Assembly (NCBI GenBank): GCA_002315815.1
Contig: DCIN01000052.1
Coordinates: forward strand, 1-32,918
Length of the DNA stretch: 32,918 nucleotides
Direction: 5' to 3'
DNA from: Bacteroidales bacterium UBA1725
GTDB lineage: Bacteria; Bacteroidota; Bacteroidia; Bacteroidales; UBA932
Shown here: piece by piece, positions 20,788-28,949 of the stretch
Position numbering within the stretch: position 1 is the stretch's first letter
Layout: every line of letters starts with the position of its first letter
The notes under the pieces: generated by a model
The model's database searches: none
The model's input: only the letters and a program-made list of their open reading frames with translations
What the model was told of the DNA's origin: nothing
Program-made: the position numbers and the translations under genes

Positions 20788-22982
20788 TTCAAGGTATTGA
20801 GAGCGGAGCCGGCACGGAACCACCCTATCTGTTGGGAATTGTATGAATGTCTGGCAAAGAATTCCTGCGTCGTCCCGTCAGAGTGATGAAGGACAACGGT
20901 GACCTGTCTGCCGGGATTCAGAGAAGAGCAGGCGATATCAATCACATCATCCTCCCTGACGAGGTCATAGTCTTCAGGAGAAGCAAAAGTAAGAGCCAGA
21001 ACTCCCTGCTTCTTGAGATTGGTTTCGTGGATTCTGGCAAAACTCTTGGCGATGACGGCACGCACACCCAGGAAGCGCGGTTCCATAGCCGCGTGCTCCC
21101 TGCTGGATCCCTCGCCGTAATTATCTTCAGCGACCACAACGCTTCCTGTCCCCGCCTCCTTCCAGTGGCGGGCAGCGGCGGAAACTGTCATAAGCTCTCC
21201 GTCGGCACAGACCTGATTGGTCTTGCCGGAAAAAGCATTTACGGCTCCCATCAGGAGATTTTCGGAAATATTCTCCAGATGTCCGCGGTATTTGAGCCAG
21301 GGTCCGGCCATTGAGATATGGTCCGTGGTGCATTTGCCCTTAGTCTTGATGAGCAGTCTTGCGCCGGAGATATCCTTGCCGTCCCAGGGTTCGAAGGGTC
21401 TGAGTTTCTGTAATCTGTCACTGCCTTCGCGTATCAGGGGTTCAGGGGCGTCCGGATTCGGAGCAACCCGGCCGTTGTCACAGGCTGCAAAGCCGGAAGG
21501 CGGCAGATTCTTACCCACCGGTGCAGGAACTGATGAGATATCAAGGCCGAGCCTGCCTTCGAAACAAAGGGCCACGGCCAGTTCAGGAGATGCGATGAAA
21601 GCGTGAGTCAAAGGGTTTCCGTCGGCTCGCTTTGCAAAATTACGGTTGAAAGATGTGACTATCGTATTGCGGGCGGCGGGGTTGTCTGTTATACGTTTCC
21701 ACTGTCCTATGCAGGGACCGCAGGCATTCGCCATAACAACTGCTCCGGCCTTCCGGAGTATTGGCAGAAGTCCGTCCCTTTCCGCCGTGGCACGAATACG
21801 CTCACTGCCGGGGTTGACTATGAGCCCCGCACTGGGAGTCACTCCCTTCTCGAGATACCATCGGGCCACCTCAGCCGCTCTCGACAAATCCTGATACGAA
21901 GAATTCGTGCAGGAACCGACAAGGCTGACGCTGACTTCCGAGGGATAACCCATCTTCTCCACTCTCTCCTCCAGTTCGGGAAGCGGACAGGCAGCATCGG
22001 GGGTGAAGGGTCCGTTGATATATGGCACAAGTGTGTCAAGGTCAATATCTATGACCCTGTCATAATATTTTTCCGGAGACTCGAGAACCTCCCTGTCAGC
22101 TACGAGGCATTCGGCTGCCGCCTCTGCGAGTCCGGCCACTTCCTCCCTGCCGGTGGCTCGCAGATATGCCGCCATACCTTCGTCGAAAGGAAAGATTGAA
22201 CAAGTTGCCCCAACTTCAGCACCCATATTGCACACCGTGGCTTTGCCGGTACAGGAGAGGCTTTCAGCACCTTCGCCGAAATATTCCAGAATACAGTTGG
22301 TTCCTCCCTTGACGGTAAGAATTCCGGCAAGCTTGAGAATCACATCCTTGGGACTGGCCCATCCACGCAGACGGCCGCTGAGCCGCACTCCGGTCACAGA
22401 AGGCATCCTGAGTTCCCATTCCATTCCTGTCATTGCATCCACGGCATCGGCGCCTCCCACTCCTATGGCAAGCATACCAAGTCCTCCCGCATTGGGAGTA
22501 TGGGAATCGGTGCCTATCATCATTCCGCCCGGAAAAGCATAATTTTCCAGAACCACCTGATGTATGATTCCCGCACCGGGTTTCCAGAAATCCATTCCAT
22601 AACGTGAAGCGGCGCTACCAAGAAAATCATATACCTCGGCATTGGCCTCCATCGCTGCCGGAAGGTCCTTCGTGGCACCGTCACGTGCACAGATGAGATG
22701 GTCACAGTGAATGGAAACAGGCACCGCCACACTATCCTTGCCGGCATTCATAAACTGAAGCACGGCCATCTGTGCAGTTGCATCCTGCATTGCCACCCTG
22801 TCGGGGCGGAAGGCCGAATAATCCCCCCGGACGGGAACTCTACCCTGAGGTTCTGAATAAAGATGGGCATAGAGCAATTTCCGGGCAAGTGTGAGAGGTT
22901 CTCCCGCAAGACTGCGGGCCACATCTATTTTCTGTTTGAGTCCGCCGTAGAAACTACGGACCACATCAATGTCGTAAATCAT
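20784..22982 (-). CDS. acn: Aconitate hydratase, mitochondrial type
   Basis: This 4Fe-4S enzyme isomerises citrate to isocitrate through cis-aconitate. The 732-residue protein has the cluster ligands Cys358 (GSCTNSS), Cys421 and Cys424 (ANACGPCIGQW). It also has the active-site segments IGTDSHTPNAGGLGMLAIGVGG and the C-terminal swivel domain (EDNYGEGSSREHAAMEPRFLG). Its length and motifs match the mitochondrial-like aconitase described for Bacteroides rather than the roughly 890-residue AcnA/IRP type. The ATG at 22982 (MIYDIDVVRSFY) is ten bases from the prfA stop. It is coupled to icd by a 4-base overlap. Confidence 0.96.
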   Translation of the reverse strand: MIYDIDVVRSFYGGLKQKIDVARSLAGEPLTLARKLLYAHLYSEPQGRVPVRGDYSAFRPDRVAMQDATAQMAVLQFMNAGKDSVAVPVSIHCDHLICARDGATKDLPAAMEANAEVYDFLGSAASRYGMDFWKPGAGIIHQVVLENYAFPGGMMIGTDSHTPNAGGLGMLAIGVGGADAVDAMTGMEWELRMPSVTGVRLSGRLRGWASPKDVILKLAGILTVKGGTNCILEYFGEGAESLSCTGKATVCNMGAEVGATCSIFPFDEGMAAYLRATGREEVAGLAEAAAECLVADREVLESPEKYYDRVIDIDLDTLVPYINGPFTPDAACPLPELEERVEKMGYPSEVSVSLVGSCTNSSYQDLSRAAEVARWYLEKGVTPSAGLIVNPGSERIRATAERDGLLPILRKAGAVVMANACGPCIGQWKRITDNPAARNTIVTSFNRNFAKRADGNPLTHAFIASPELAVALCFEGRLGLDISSVPAPVGKNLPPSGFAACDNGRVAPNPDAPEPLIREGSDRLQKLRPFEPWDGKDISGARLLIKTKGKCTTDHISMAGPWLKYRGHLENISENLLMGAVNAFSGKTNQVCADGELMTVSAAARHWKEAGTGSVVVAEDNYGEGSSREHAAMEPRFLGVRAVIAKSFARIHETNLKKQGVLALTFASPEDYDLVREDDVIDIACSSLNPGRQVTVVLHHSDGTTQEFFARHSYNSQQIGWFRAGSALNTLK

Positions 22983-22992
22983 ATTTATACGT

Positions 22993-24084
22993 CTATTCTC
23001 CCGCTTCCTTGAGGCGCTCGGCATTCTCGGCTATCTGGAGCTGGTCTATGCATTCCTGGATGCTGCCATCCATAAAAACGGGGAGGTTATACATACTCCA
23101 GTTGATACGATGGTCTGTCACACGTCCCTGCGGATAGTTGTAGGTACGTATCTTTGCCGACCTGTCACCGGTGGACACCATAGTCTTGCGCTTGGCGGCA
23201 ATGCCGTCGAGATATTTCTGATGCTCAAGATTATAGAGTCTGGTACGGAGTTCCTCGAAGGCGCGGTCCTTGTTCTTGAGCTGGGACCTCTCCTCCTGAC
23301 ACTGCACCACCAGTCCTGAAGGAATATGGGTCAGGCGTACCGCAGAATAAGTGGTGTTCACTCCCTGACCGCCGGGACCGGAAGAGCAGAAAAGATCGAG
23401 CCTGATGTCATTCCAGTTGAGGTCCACGTCGAATTCGCCGGCCTCGGGGAAAACCGCCACCGATGCAGCAGAGGTCTGGATACGGCCCTGGGTTTCGGTC
23501 TGGGGGACACGCTGGACACGGTGTACTCCGGATTCGTATTTCATCACTCCGTACACTCCGTCGCTTGCGGAACTGAGCTTGAACACTATCTGCTTGAAGC
23601 CTCCGGACGTGCCGGGTGCCTGGTCGGTAACTTCAAGTTTCCAACCTCTGGCTTCTGCGAAATGCTGATACATACGGAACAGGTCGCCGGCGAATATCGC
23701 AGCCTCGTCGCCTCCGGTACCTCCACGAATCTCCACCATAGCGTTCTTGGCATCATCGGGGTCAGCGGGAATGAGCAGCAGTTTTATCTCCTGCTCCATT
23801 GCGGGCAGTTTGGGCTCTATCTCAGCAATCTCCATCCTGGCCATCTCGCGCAGTTCGTCATCTTTCTCATTGAGCAGTATGTCCTTGGCTGCGGCAAGGT
23901 CATCGCAGAGCTTCTTGTATTCCAGCCCCGATTTGATTATGGGTTCCAGCTCCTTGTAATCCTTGTTGAGTTGGACGAATTTCTTCATATCGGACATTAC
24001 CTCCGAACTGGAAAGCTGATCCTGAAGCGACTTGAACTTCCCCTGCAGGGAAAGCACCTTCTCTAGTAACGTATTTTCTGCCAT
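22993..24084 (-). CDS. prfA: Peptide chain release factor 1
   Basis: RF1 reads UAA and UAG stop codons and triggers peptide release on the ribosome. The 363-residue protein has the GGQ motif at residues 238-240 (SSGPGGQGVNTTYSAVRLTH). The stop-codon recognition tripeptide is Pro-Gln-Thr at 194-196 (HRVQRVPQTETQGRIQTS), the PxT type that separates RF1 from RF2 (SPF). Its own stop codon is TAG. It is the first gene of the operon that continues with acn, icd and gltA, so the TCA branch is probably transcribed from its promoter. The prmC methyltransferase often paired with prfA is not here. Confidence 0.97.
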   Translation of the reverse strand: MAENTLLEKVLSLQGKFKSLQDQLSSSEVMSDMKKFVQLNKDYKELEPIIKSGLEYKKLCDDLAAAKDILLNEKDDELREMARMEIAEIEPKLPAMEQEIKLLLIPADPDDAKNAMVEIRGGTGGDEAAIFAGDLFRMYQHFAEARGWKLEVTDQAPGTSGGFKQIVFKLSSASDGVYGVMKYESGVHRVQRVPQTETQGRIQTSAASVAVFPEAGEFDVDLNWNDIRLDLFCSSGPGGQGVNTTYSAVRLTHIPSGLVVQCQEERSQLKNKDRAFEELRTRLYNLEHQKYLDGIAAKRKTMVSTGDRSAKIRTYNYPQGRVTDHRINWSMYNLPVFMDGSIQECIDQLQIAENAERLKEAGE

Positions 24085-24136
24085 AGACTATGTATTCTCC
24101 GTGTTGTCTTGCAAACCCGAAAATCTGCAAATCTTA

Positions 24137-24144
24137 CAAATATA
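24137..24144 (-). promoter_or_regulatory. -7 box of the prfA-acn-icd-gltA operon
   Basis: Minus-strand TATATTTG (plus CAAATATA) lies 52 bases before the prfA ATG, giving a leader of about 45 bases. No other promoter-like box was found before acn, icd or gltA. Confidence 0.55.
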
Positions 24145-24160
24145 TATAATATCTGATGAA

Positions 24161-24904
24161 TTATGCGGATTTTTTTTCTTCCATAGGCAGGGGCAGGGGC
24201 TCGACGAGTGCCCGAACAGCCACCTGGGCGCAAACGCAACCGAAAACTGCAGGGAGATAAGAAATTGTCCCGACCTGGGATTTCTTGTTGCGGCTCTCCT
24301 CATTCACTACGGATTCCGCTCTGGGCAGCTCCGCCGAGAACACGGCCGGAAAACCCTCCCTTATTCCCAGTTTGTGAAGCCGCTTGCGGAGCATATGGGC
24401 AAGAGGGCATTGGAATGTGCGGGAGATATCGGACACTCTGACTGCCGTCGCATCGGTTTTAGCACCGCTCCCCATAGAACTGACCATAGGAATGCCGGAC
24501 CTGAGGCAATACTGGATAAGAGCAATCTTGGGACTGAGAGTGTCAATCGCATCTATCACGAAATCCACTCCAGTGACAAGAACCGCAACATTTTCTTCTG
24601 TCACATATTCTTTGACTGCAGTAAGGACAACATCCGGATTGATGTCTTTCAGCCGCGACTCCAGCACTTCCACTTTGTAGAGGCCCACAGTGGAGCGGAG
24701 GGCCACAATCTGACGGTTGATGTTGGATTCGGAAACCGTATCGGGATCTATCAGCGTGATATGGCCGACACCGGCACGACATATCATCTCCGCAGCTGCC
24801 GCTCCGACTCCGCCGGTTCCCACAACTGCGACTCTGGAGGCAGAAAGCCTTTCCATAGCGGCACGGCCAAGCAGAAGTTCCGTCCTTTCTGTCCAGACAG
24901 GCAT
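24161..24904 (-). CDS. tcdA: tRNA threonylcarbamoyladenosine dehydratase
   Basis: TcdA (CsdL/YgdL) is an E1-like enzyme that uses ATP to cyclise t6A37 of tRNAs to ct6A. The 247-residue protein has the nucleotide-binding GTGGVGAAAAEMICRAGVG (Gly29-Gly34 loop). It also has LIDPDTVSESNINRQIVAL, FVIDAIDTLSPKIALIQYC and the C-terminal PAVFGCVCAQVAVRALV helix. The length matches TcdA and is shorter than MoeB or ThiF proteins with rhodanese domains. No thiS, moaD or ubiquitin-like gene is nearby, which supports the tRNA role. It ends 76 bases from the prfA start and is divergent from mazG. I found no convincing TAnnTTTG box for it. Confidence 0.93.
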   Translation of the reverse strand: MPVWTERTELLLGRAAMERLSASRVAVVGTGGVGAAAAEMICRAGVGHITLIDPDTVSESNINRQIVALRSTVGLYKVEVLESRLKDINPDVVLTAVKEYVTEENVAVLVTGVDFVIDAIDTLSPKIALIQYCLRSGIPMVSSMGSGAKTDATAVRVSDISRTFQCPLAHMLRKRLHKLGIREGFPAVFSAELPRAESVVNEESRNKKSQVGTISYLPAVFGCVCAQVAVRALVEPLPLPMEEKKSA

Positions 24905-24967
24905 CAGATGATCAGATTATGATGGTTAAAGCCGCCTCAACAGCGCTCACGAAGTGGATATCTTGCA

Positions 24968-24984
24968 TACTTTTGCTATTTTTG
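24968..24984 (+). promoter_or_regulatory. Two adjacent -7 boxes before mazG
   Basis: TACTTTTG (24968-24975) and TATTTTTG (24977-24984) both fit TAnnTTTG and are nine bases apart. The second lies 21 bases before the ATG at 25006. They may be alternative start sites; no clear -33 element distinguishes them. Confidence 0.5.
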
Positions 24985-25005
24985 CGTCGCAAATTTAGCA
25001 AATTT

Positions 25006-25860
25006 ATGCACAGCAAAGAACAAAAGACCGAAGCCTTCGGGCGTCTTCTCGACATTATGGACAGTCTGAGGGAGAAGTGCCCCTGGAATGCGGAACAGAC
25101 GATGGAATCAATACGTCCTATGACGGAGGAGGAGGTGTACGAACTCAGCGATGCTATAATCCGGAAAGACAGTGCCGATACCGCAAAGGAAATAGGAGAT
25201 ATGCTCTATCATATGGTCTTCTACGCCCGGATAGCCCAGGAGAAGAACGAATTCGACATAGCCGATGCAATAGACAGAGTATGCGACAAGATGATATTCC
25301 GTCATCCTCACGTTTTCGCCGACAATTCCGACAATGGAAATGACAGAACTGACGGAAGCAACGGAACTGACGGGAGCAACGGGAGCAACGGGAGCAGAAA
25401 GCTGACTGCCAAAGAGATAGCCGACACTTGGGAATTAGTGAAAGCCAAGGAGAAGGGCGGAAACAAGACCGTACTCTCAGGCATTCCGGACTCTATGCCG
25501 GCCATACTGAGAGCGATGTCGATGCAGGAGAAAGCACGTGGTTGCGGCTTCGACTGGGAGAAAAAGGAAGATGTCTGGGCCAAGGTTCACGAAGAGCTCT
25601 CAGAAGTGGAGGAGGCCTGCGGCGAAAAGGACCCGATCCATATCGAAGAAGAGTTCGGAGATCTGCTGTTCGCTGTGATTAACGCATCCAGACTCTACGG
25701 TGTGGATCCGGAGAAAGCTCTGGGACTCTGTTGCAGCAAATTCCGCAGACGTTTCGGCTATCTGGAAGAGAAAACCATCAAAAAAGGTCTGAGTCTAAAG
25801 GAAATGACTCTGGCACAAATGGATGCGATATGGGATGAGGGGAAGTCGAAAGGTCTGTGA
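25006..25860 (+). CDS. mazG: Nucleoside triphosphate pyrophosphohydrolase MazG with repeat linker
   Basis: MazG hydrolyses (d)NTPs to monophosphates and pyrophosphate, limiting damaged nucleotides and affecting the stringent response. The 284-residue protein has two all-alpha MazG domains. The first (about 1-105) has CPWNAEQT, EEEVYELSDAI and EIGDMLYHMVFYARI. The second (about 150-284) has ARGCGFDWEKKEDVWAKVHEE, LSEVEEAC and EEFGDLLFAVIN. The Glu/Asp metal-binding sets are present in both. Between the domains is an added low-complexity linker of about 26 residues, made of Asn, Gly, Ser, Asp and Thr and encoded by a 9-base repeat. The start at 25006 gives MHSKEQKTEAFGRLLDIMDSL, a normal family N-terminus; the frame extends upstream through the promoter. 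Confidence 0.95.
   Translation: MHSKEQKTEAFGRLLDIMDSLREKCPWNAEQTMESIRPMTEEEVYELSDAIIRKDSADTAKEIGDMLYHMVFYARIAQEKNEFDIADAIDRVCDKMIFRHPHVFADNSDNGNDRTDGSNGTDGSNGSNGSRKLTAKEIADTWELVKAKEKGGNKTVLSGIPDSMPAILRAMSMQEKARGCGFDWEKKEDVWAKVHEELSEVEEACGEKDPIHIEEEFGDLLFAVINASRLYGVDPEKALGLCCSKFRRRFGYLEEKTIKKGLSLKEMTLAQMDAIWDEGKSKGL
25345..25398 (+). repeat. 9-base tandem repeat inside mazG
   Basis: Six in-frame 9-base units run from 25345: AGAACTGAC, GGAAGCAAC, GGAACTGAC, GGGAGCAAC, GGGAGCAAC, GGGAGCAGA. They encode alternating (R/G)-T-D and G-S-N triplets in the linker between the two MazG domains. Unit loss or gain would keep the frame. Confidence 0.85.
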
Positions 25861-25888
25861 TGCCTTTCGACTGTTAAAGCTCAATTGA

Positions 25889-25952
25889 CAGGATTCACCT
25901 GTTACAACTTTCAGGATTCACCTGTTACAACTCTCTTGACAGAATTCACCTG
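25889..25952. repeat. Short direct repeats between mazG and the kinase-like gene
   Basis: CAGGATTCACCTGTTACAACT (21 bases) occurs exactly at 25889-25909 and 25912-25932. A third shorter copy, CAGAATTCACCTG, lies at 25940-25952 and runs into the last codons of the minus-strand kinase-like gene (stop at 25946). The first and third copies are also both preceded by TTGA. This is the 85-base gap between two convergent genes. No hairpin terminator is evident there. Confidence 0.85.
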
Positions 25953-26560
25953 ATTCTGCCACAGGCACGGCCGAAACCTATGACAAGTCTGGCTGTTCCC
26001 TCTATTCCCAAAACAGACGAATCTACGCTCAGGTGGTACGAAGCACATTTGCCCCAGTGTCCGAAAGTGAAGAAGTTGTAGAACTCCGCCCTGGCCTTGT
26101 CGGTCTTATTTATCACAGATTCGGCTTCTTCCAAAGTCACTCCGTTGGCTTGGGCATATCTCCTGCACCGGAATTCCAAAGGTGCGTGGACAAAGATGTT
26201 CAGGGTTTCCATATCCCTGAGGACATAGTCCGATGCCCTCCCCACAAAAATTGCATCACCCTCGGATGCGATTTTCCTTATTGCCTCGCTCTGCAGACGG
26301 AACAATTCTCCGTCGTTGATTCCTGAATTCAGTATCCCGTAGCGGTCGGATCCGAGAACCGCCCCCAATCCCCACAGTCTGCGCTTCTCATCGCTGGATC
26401 TGAAGAGTTCCGGGCTTATTCCGCTCTGTCTGGCCGCTTCGGTCACGAGTTCATTGTCATATACCTTGATTCCCAACATTTCTCCCAGCGTGTCGGCAAG
26501 TTGCCGTCCACCGCTGAAATACTGCCGTCCTACGGTGATTAGTGTATGGTTCTGTGTCAT
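25946..26560 (-). CDS. Cytidylate-kinase-like family protein
   Basis: The 204-residue protein matches the cytidylate-kinase-like family (PF13189 type). It has ITVGRQYFSGGRQLADTLGEMLGIKVYDNELV at the N-terminus, AIFVGRASDYVL at about 103-114, and a lid-like region RCRRYAQANGVTLEEAESVINKTDKARAEFYNFF. The P-loop is altered: the usual GSGG is FSGG. These proteins resemble CMP kinase, but their substrate is not established, and the housekeeping cmk is expected elsewhere. It is the last gene of the four-gene operon, and its ATG overlaps the MATE stop by four bases. Confidence 0.88.
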   Translation of the reverse strand: MTQNHTLITVGRQYFSGGRQLADTLGEMLGIKVYDNELVTEAARQSGISPELFRSSDEKRRLWGLGAVLGSDRYGILNSGINDGELFRLQSEAIRKIASEGDAIFVGRASDYVLRDMETLNIFVHAPLEFRCRRYAQANGVTLEEAESVINKTDKARAEFYNFFTFGHWGKCASYHLSVDSSVLGIEGTARLVIGFGRACGRIR

Positions 26561-27945
26561 CTGATTGAACTGCCGAGTATGGAAGGGTCATCGCCGTCCT
26601 TGAGTTTGCCGAATTTCTTGAACAGGCCCGATATCATTATTGCAGATACTATTATGTTCAGAGTATCTGATATGGGGAAGCTTATCCACACTCCAGTTTC
26701 TCCCAGAAACGTCGGGAGCAGATAAATCGGAGGAAGCAGAAACAACAGCTGGCGGCTCAATGAAAGGAACACCGACTTCTTCACCATACCCAGACACTGG
26801 AAGAAATTGGAGGTCACCATTCCGAAACCGACAAAGGCGAAGCCGGCATTCATCACCCGCATCCCCTTCACCGCCATATCTGCAAGTTCTCTGTCAGAGG
26901 TAAAAGCACCCACCGCAAGTCCGGGAAGGAATTCGGACAGCAGGAAGCACACACCGGTCACCAACACTTCCCATTTTGCAGTGAGTATGAACACTTCCTT
27001 GACACGGCTGTACTGTCTGGCTCCGTAATTGTATCCGGCTATGGGCTGAAGTCCCTGATTGAAGCCGAGATTCACCATCGCAAACAGCATTGTGAATCTG
27101 TTCACGATTCCATAGGCGCCGATTGCCAGATCGCCGCCGTATTTCTTGAGTTGCTGGTTGATGAACAGAGCGACCAGACAGGCTGCTGAATTCATCAGGA
27201 AAGGCCCCACTCCAATAGCCAGCGACTGACGGGCAATCTTCCAGTCAAGCCGGAAAGCAGGCTTGGGGAAATGAATGAAACTCTTCTTGTCGGAAAGATA
27301 CCTGAGACTGAAAATGAGCGACAGCATCTGGCAGAGTACCGTGGCTATGGCCGCGCCTCTGATGCCCATTCCGAGGACGAATATGAAAACTGGATCAAGC
27401 ACGGCATTGGCAACCACGGTGAAAAGCGTGAGTCCCATTGCAAGTTTCGGGTTGCCGGAGGCCCTGATAATACCGTTGAATCCGAAATACAGGTGAGTCA
27501 CTGTGTTGCCGAGCAGGATAATAAGCATATAATCCCTGGCAAAAGTTATGGTATTCTCGCTCGCCCCGAAGAAAAACAATATCGGGTCAAGGAAAACCAA
27601 AGTGACGACTGTAAACAGAACACCTATGATGGTATTGAGCGTCAATACATTCCCGAGCACTTTGCCGGCATCGCCGTAGTTCTTCTGGCCCAGCAGCACG
27701 GAAATCATCGTCATCGCACCCACTCCTACCAGCGTTCCGAGGGCTACCGAAAGGTTCATAAGGGGGAAAGTGACAGCAAGCCCGGAGATAGCGTAGGAGC
27801 CCACATCCTTTATATGCCCGATATAGATGCTGTCCACCATATTGTACAAAGAAGCCGCGGTCTGGGCTATGATGCCCGGAACCGCGTAGGTCTTCAACAG
27901 GGTGCTGATCTTCCCCGTACCGAGTTCAAGAGGAGCAAAAGCCAT
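26557..27945 (-). CDS. MATE family efflux transporter
   Basis: The 462-residue integral membrane protein has about twelve hydrophobic segments and the MATE two-bundle pattern. It begins ELGTGKISTLLKTYAVPGIIAQTAASLYNMVDSIYIG, the typical MepA-like opening. The internally repeated half starts around LAIGVGPFLMNSAACLVALFINQQL, with the motif VNLGFNQGLQPIAGYNYGARQYSRVK. MATE proteins export drugs or metabolites in exchange for Na+ or H+. The substrate cannot be inferred. Its start shares one base with the stop of the FKBP gene (TAATG), and its stop overlaps the kinase-like gene. Confidence 0.95.
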   Translation of the reverse strand: MAFAPLELGTGKISTLLKTYAVPGIIAQTAASLYNMVDSIYIGHIKDVGSYAISGLAVTFPLMNLSVALGTLVGVGAMTMISVLLGQKNYGDAGKVLGNVLTLNTIIGVLFTVVTLVFLDPILFFFGASENTITFARDYMLIILLGNTVTHLYFGFNGIIRASGNPKLAMGLTLFTVVANAVLDPVFIFVLGMGIRGAAIATVLCQMLSLIFSLRYLSDKKSFIHFPKPAFRLDWKIARQSLAIGVGPFLMNSAACLVALFINQQLKKYGGDLAIGAYGIVNRFTMLFAMVNLGFNQGLQPIAGYNYGARQYSRVKEVFILTAKWEVLVTGVCFLLSEFLPGLAVGAFTSDRELADMAVKGMRVMNAGFAFVGFGMVTSNFFQCLGMVKKSVFLSLSRQLLFLLPPIYLLPTFLGETGVWISFPISDTLNIIVSAIMISGLFKKFGKLKDGDDPSILGSSIR

Positions 27946-28949
27946 TACTCGGGAGCATCAACAAATATATCGAACCTCAACGGAGAATAGGGAGGAATCG
28001 AAGAACCGGAACCGCTCGTGCTGTAACCAAGGCCGGAGTAGAACATACCGATGCCGGATTCTCCGGGGTGCATTTTGGAAATCATATATGCAAATCCATC
28101 GATTGTGGTCGAGGATCCCAATGTGATTTCCGAATAGTTCTCGGCAATGGTCACTGAGGTGGAACCATAGGTTTTGCTGTCGCTGTATATTCCGTACAGT
28201 TTTGCGGTGTCCTGGATTGTCGTATCGAACACCTTGCCGTTCAGAAGCCGACCTATATAGTTGATTTTGATGGTAGTATCAGACTTGAATGCTTCCTCCG
28301 AAGCCGGTTTCCCCGTGCGCACATAATACATTCCGTACTTGAGGGTGTCGGCGGGGGTGAGGGAGAAGTGGCGGGCGGCATAGGCATTGAGGGAATCCAC
28401 CTCCCAGGCAACAATGTCCTTAATCTGTTCCCGGAACTTGAGAGTATACCGGCCCGGAGTGCCGCTGACCTTGGCCAGATACTCCTCCTCGGTGTCATAG
28501 ACCTCGGTGCTGTTCAGCCAGCCGGGGATGATGACCTCGCGTACGCCCCCCACAGCCATACCGTCCAGAGCGTCCACAAGTCCAATGTTCATATTGCCCT
28601 CACCGCGCAGAAAGATTTCCGGTACATAGGTGGAACTTTCGTCGTATTCCCCCAGTTGTCTGGCCACACGTTCCTCAGAATAATCGGCTATGTTGCCGTG
28701 AAGGTCGCAGGCAATGAAATCGATTCTCAGATAAGGATAATCCTCGACGCTTCCGATTGTCTCTCCGGTGCCGCGGGTGTCTTTGAGAATATAAATCCCG
28801 TGTCCGACCGGCTTGAGATCCGGATGATAGATGCTCATCCAACTGTCGAAATACATTTTCGCCTCCTTGTTGATTTCAGTACTCGGAGTCTTGGCACAGG
28901 ATGCGCAGACAAAGGCTGCGGCAAGCAGAAATATCAGATTCTTTTTCAT
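27945..28949 (-). CDS. FKBP-type peptidyl-prolyl isomerase lipoprotein
   Basis: The 334-residue protein has a lipoprotein signal (MKKNLIFLLAAAFVCASCAK; lipobox CASC, Cys18). It has what look like two FKBP-type domains. The first (about 45-175) is poorly conserved but keeps VDALDGMAVGGVREVIIPG. The second (about 205-334) contains TTIKINYIGRLLNGKVFDTT and IDGFAYMISKMHPGESGIGMF and ends PLRFDIFVDAPE. Several aromatic residues of the canonical FKBP pocket are not obvious, so isomerase activity is uncertain while a chaperone role remains likely. It should sit in the outer or inner membrane facing the periplasm. It is coupled to the DHH gene by ATGA and to the MATE gene by TAATG. Confidence 0.85.
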   Translation of the reverse strand: MKKNLIFLLAAAFVCASCAKTPSTEINKEAKMYFDSWMSIYHPDLKPVGHGIYILKDTRGTGETIGSVEDYPYLRIDFIACDLHGNIADYSEERVARQLGEYDESSTYVPEIFLRGEGNMNIGLVDALDGMAVGGVREVIIPGWLNSTEVYDTEEEYLAKVSGTPGRYTLKFREQIKDIVAWEVDSLNAYAARHFSLTPADTLKYGMYYVRTGKPASEEAFKSDTTIKINYIGRLLNGKVFDTTIQDTAKLYGIYSDSKTYGSTSVTIAENYSEITLGSSTTIDGFAYMISKMHPGESGIGMFYSGLGYSTSGSGSSIPPYSPLRFDIFVDAPE

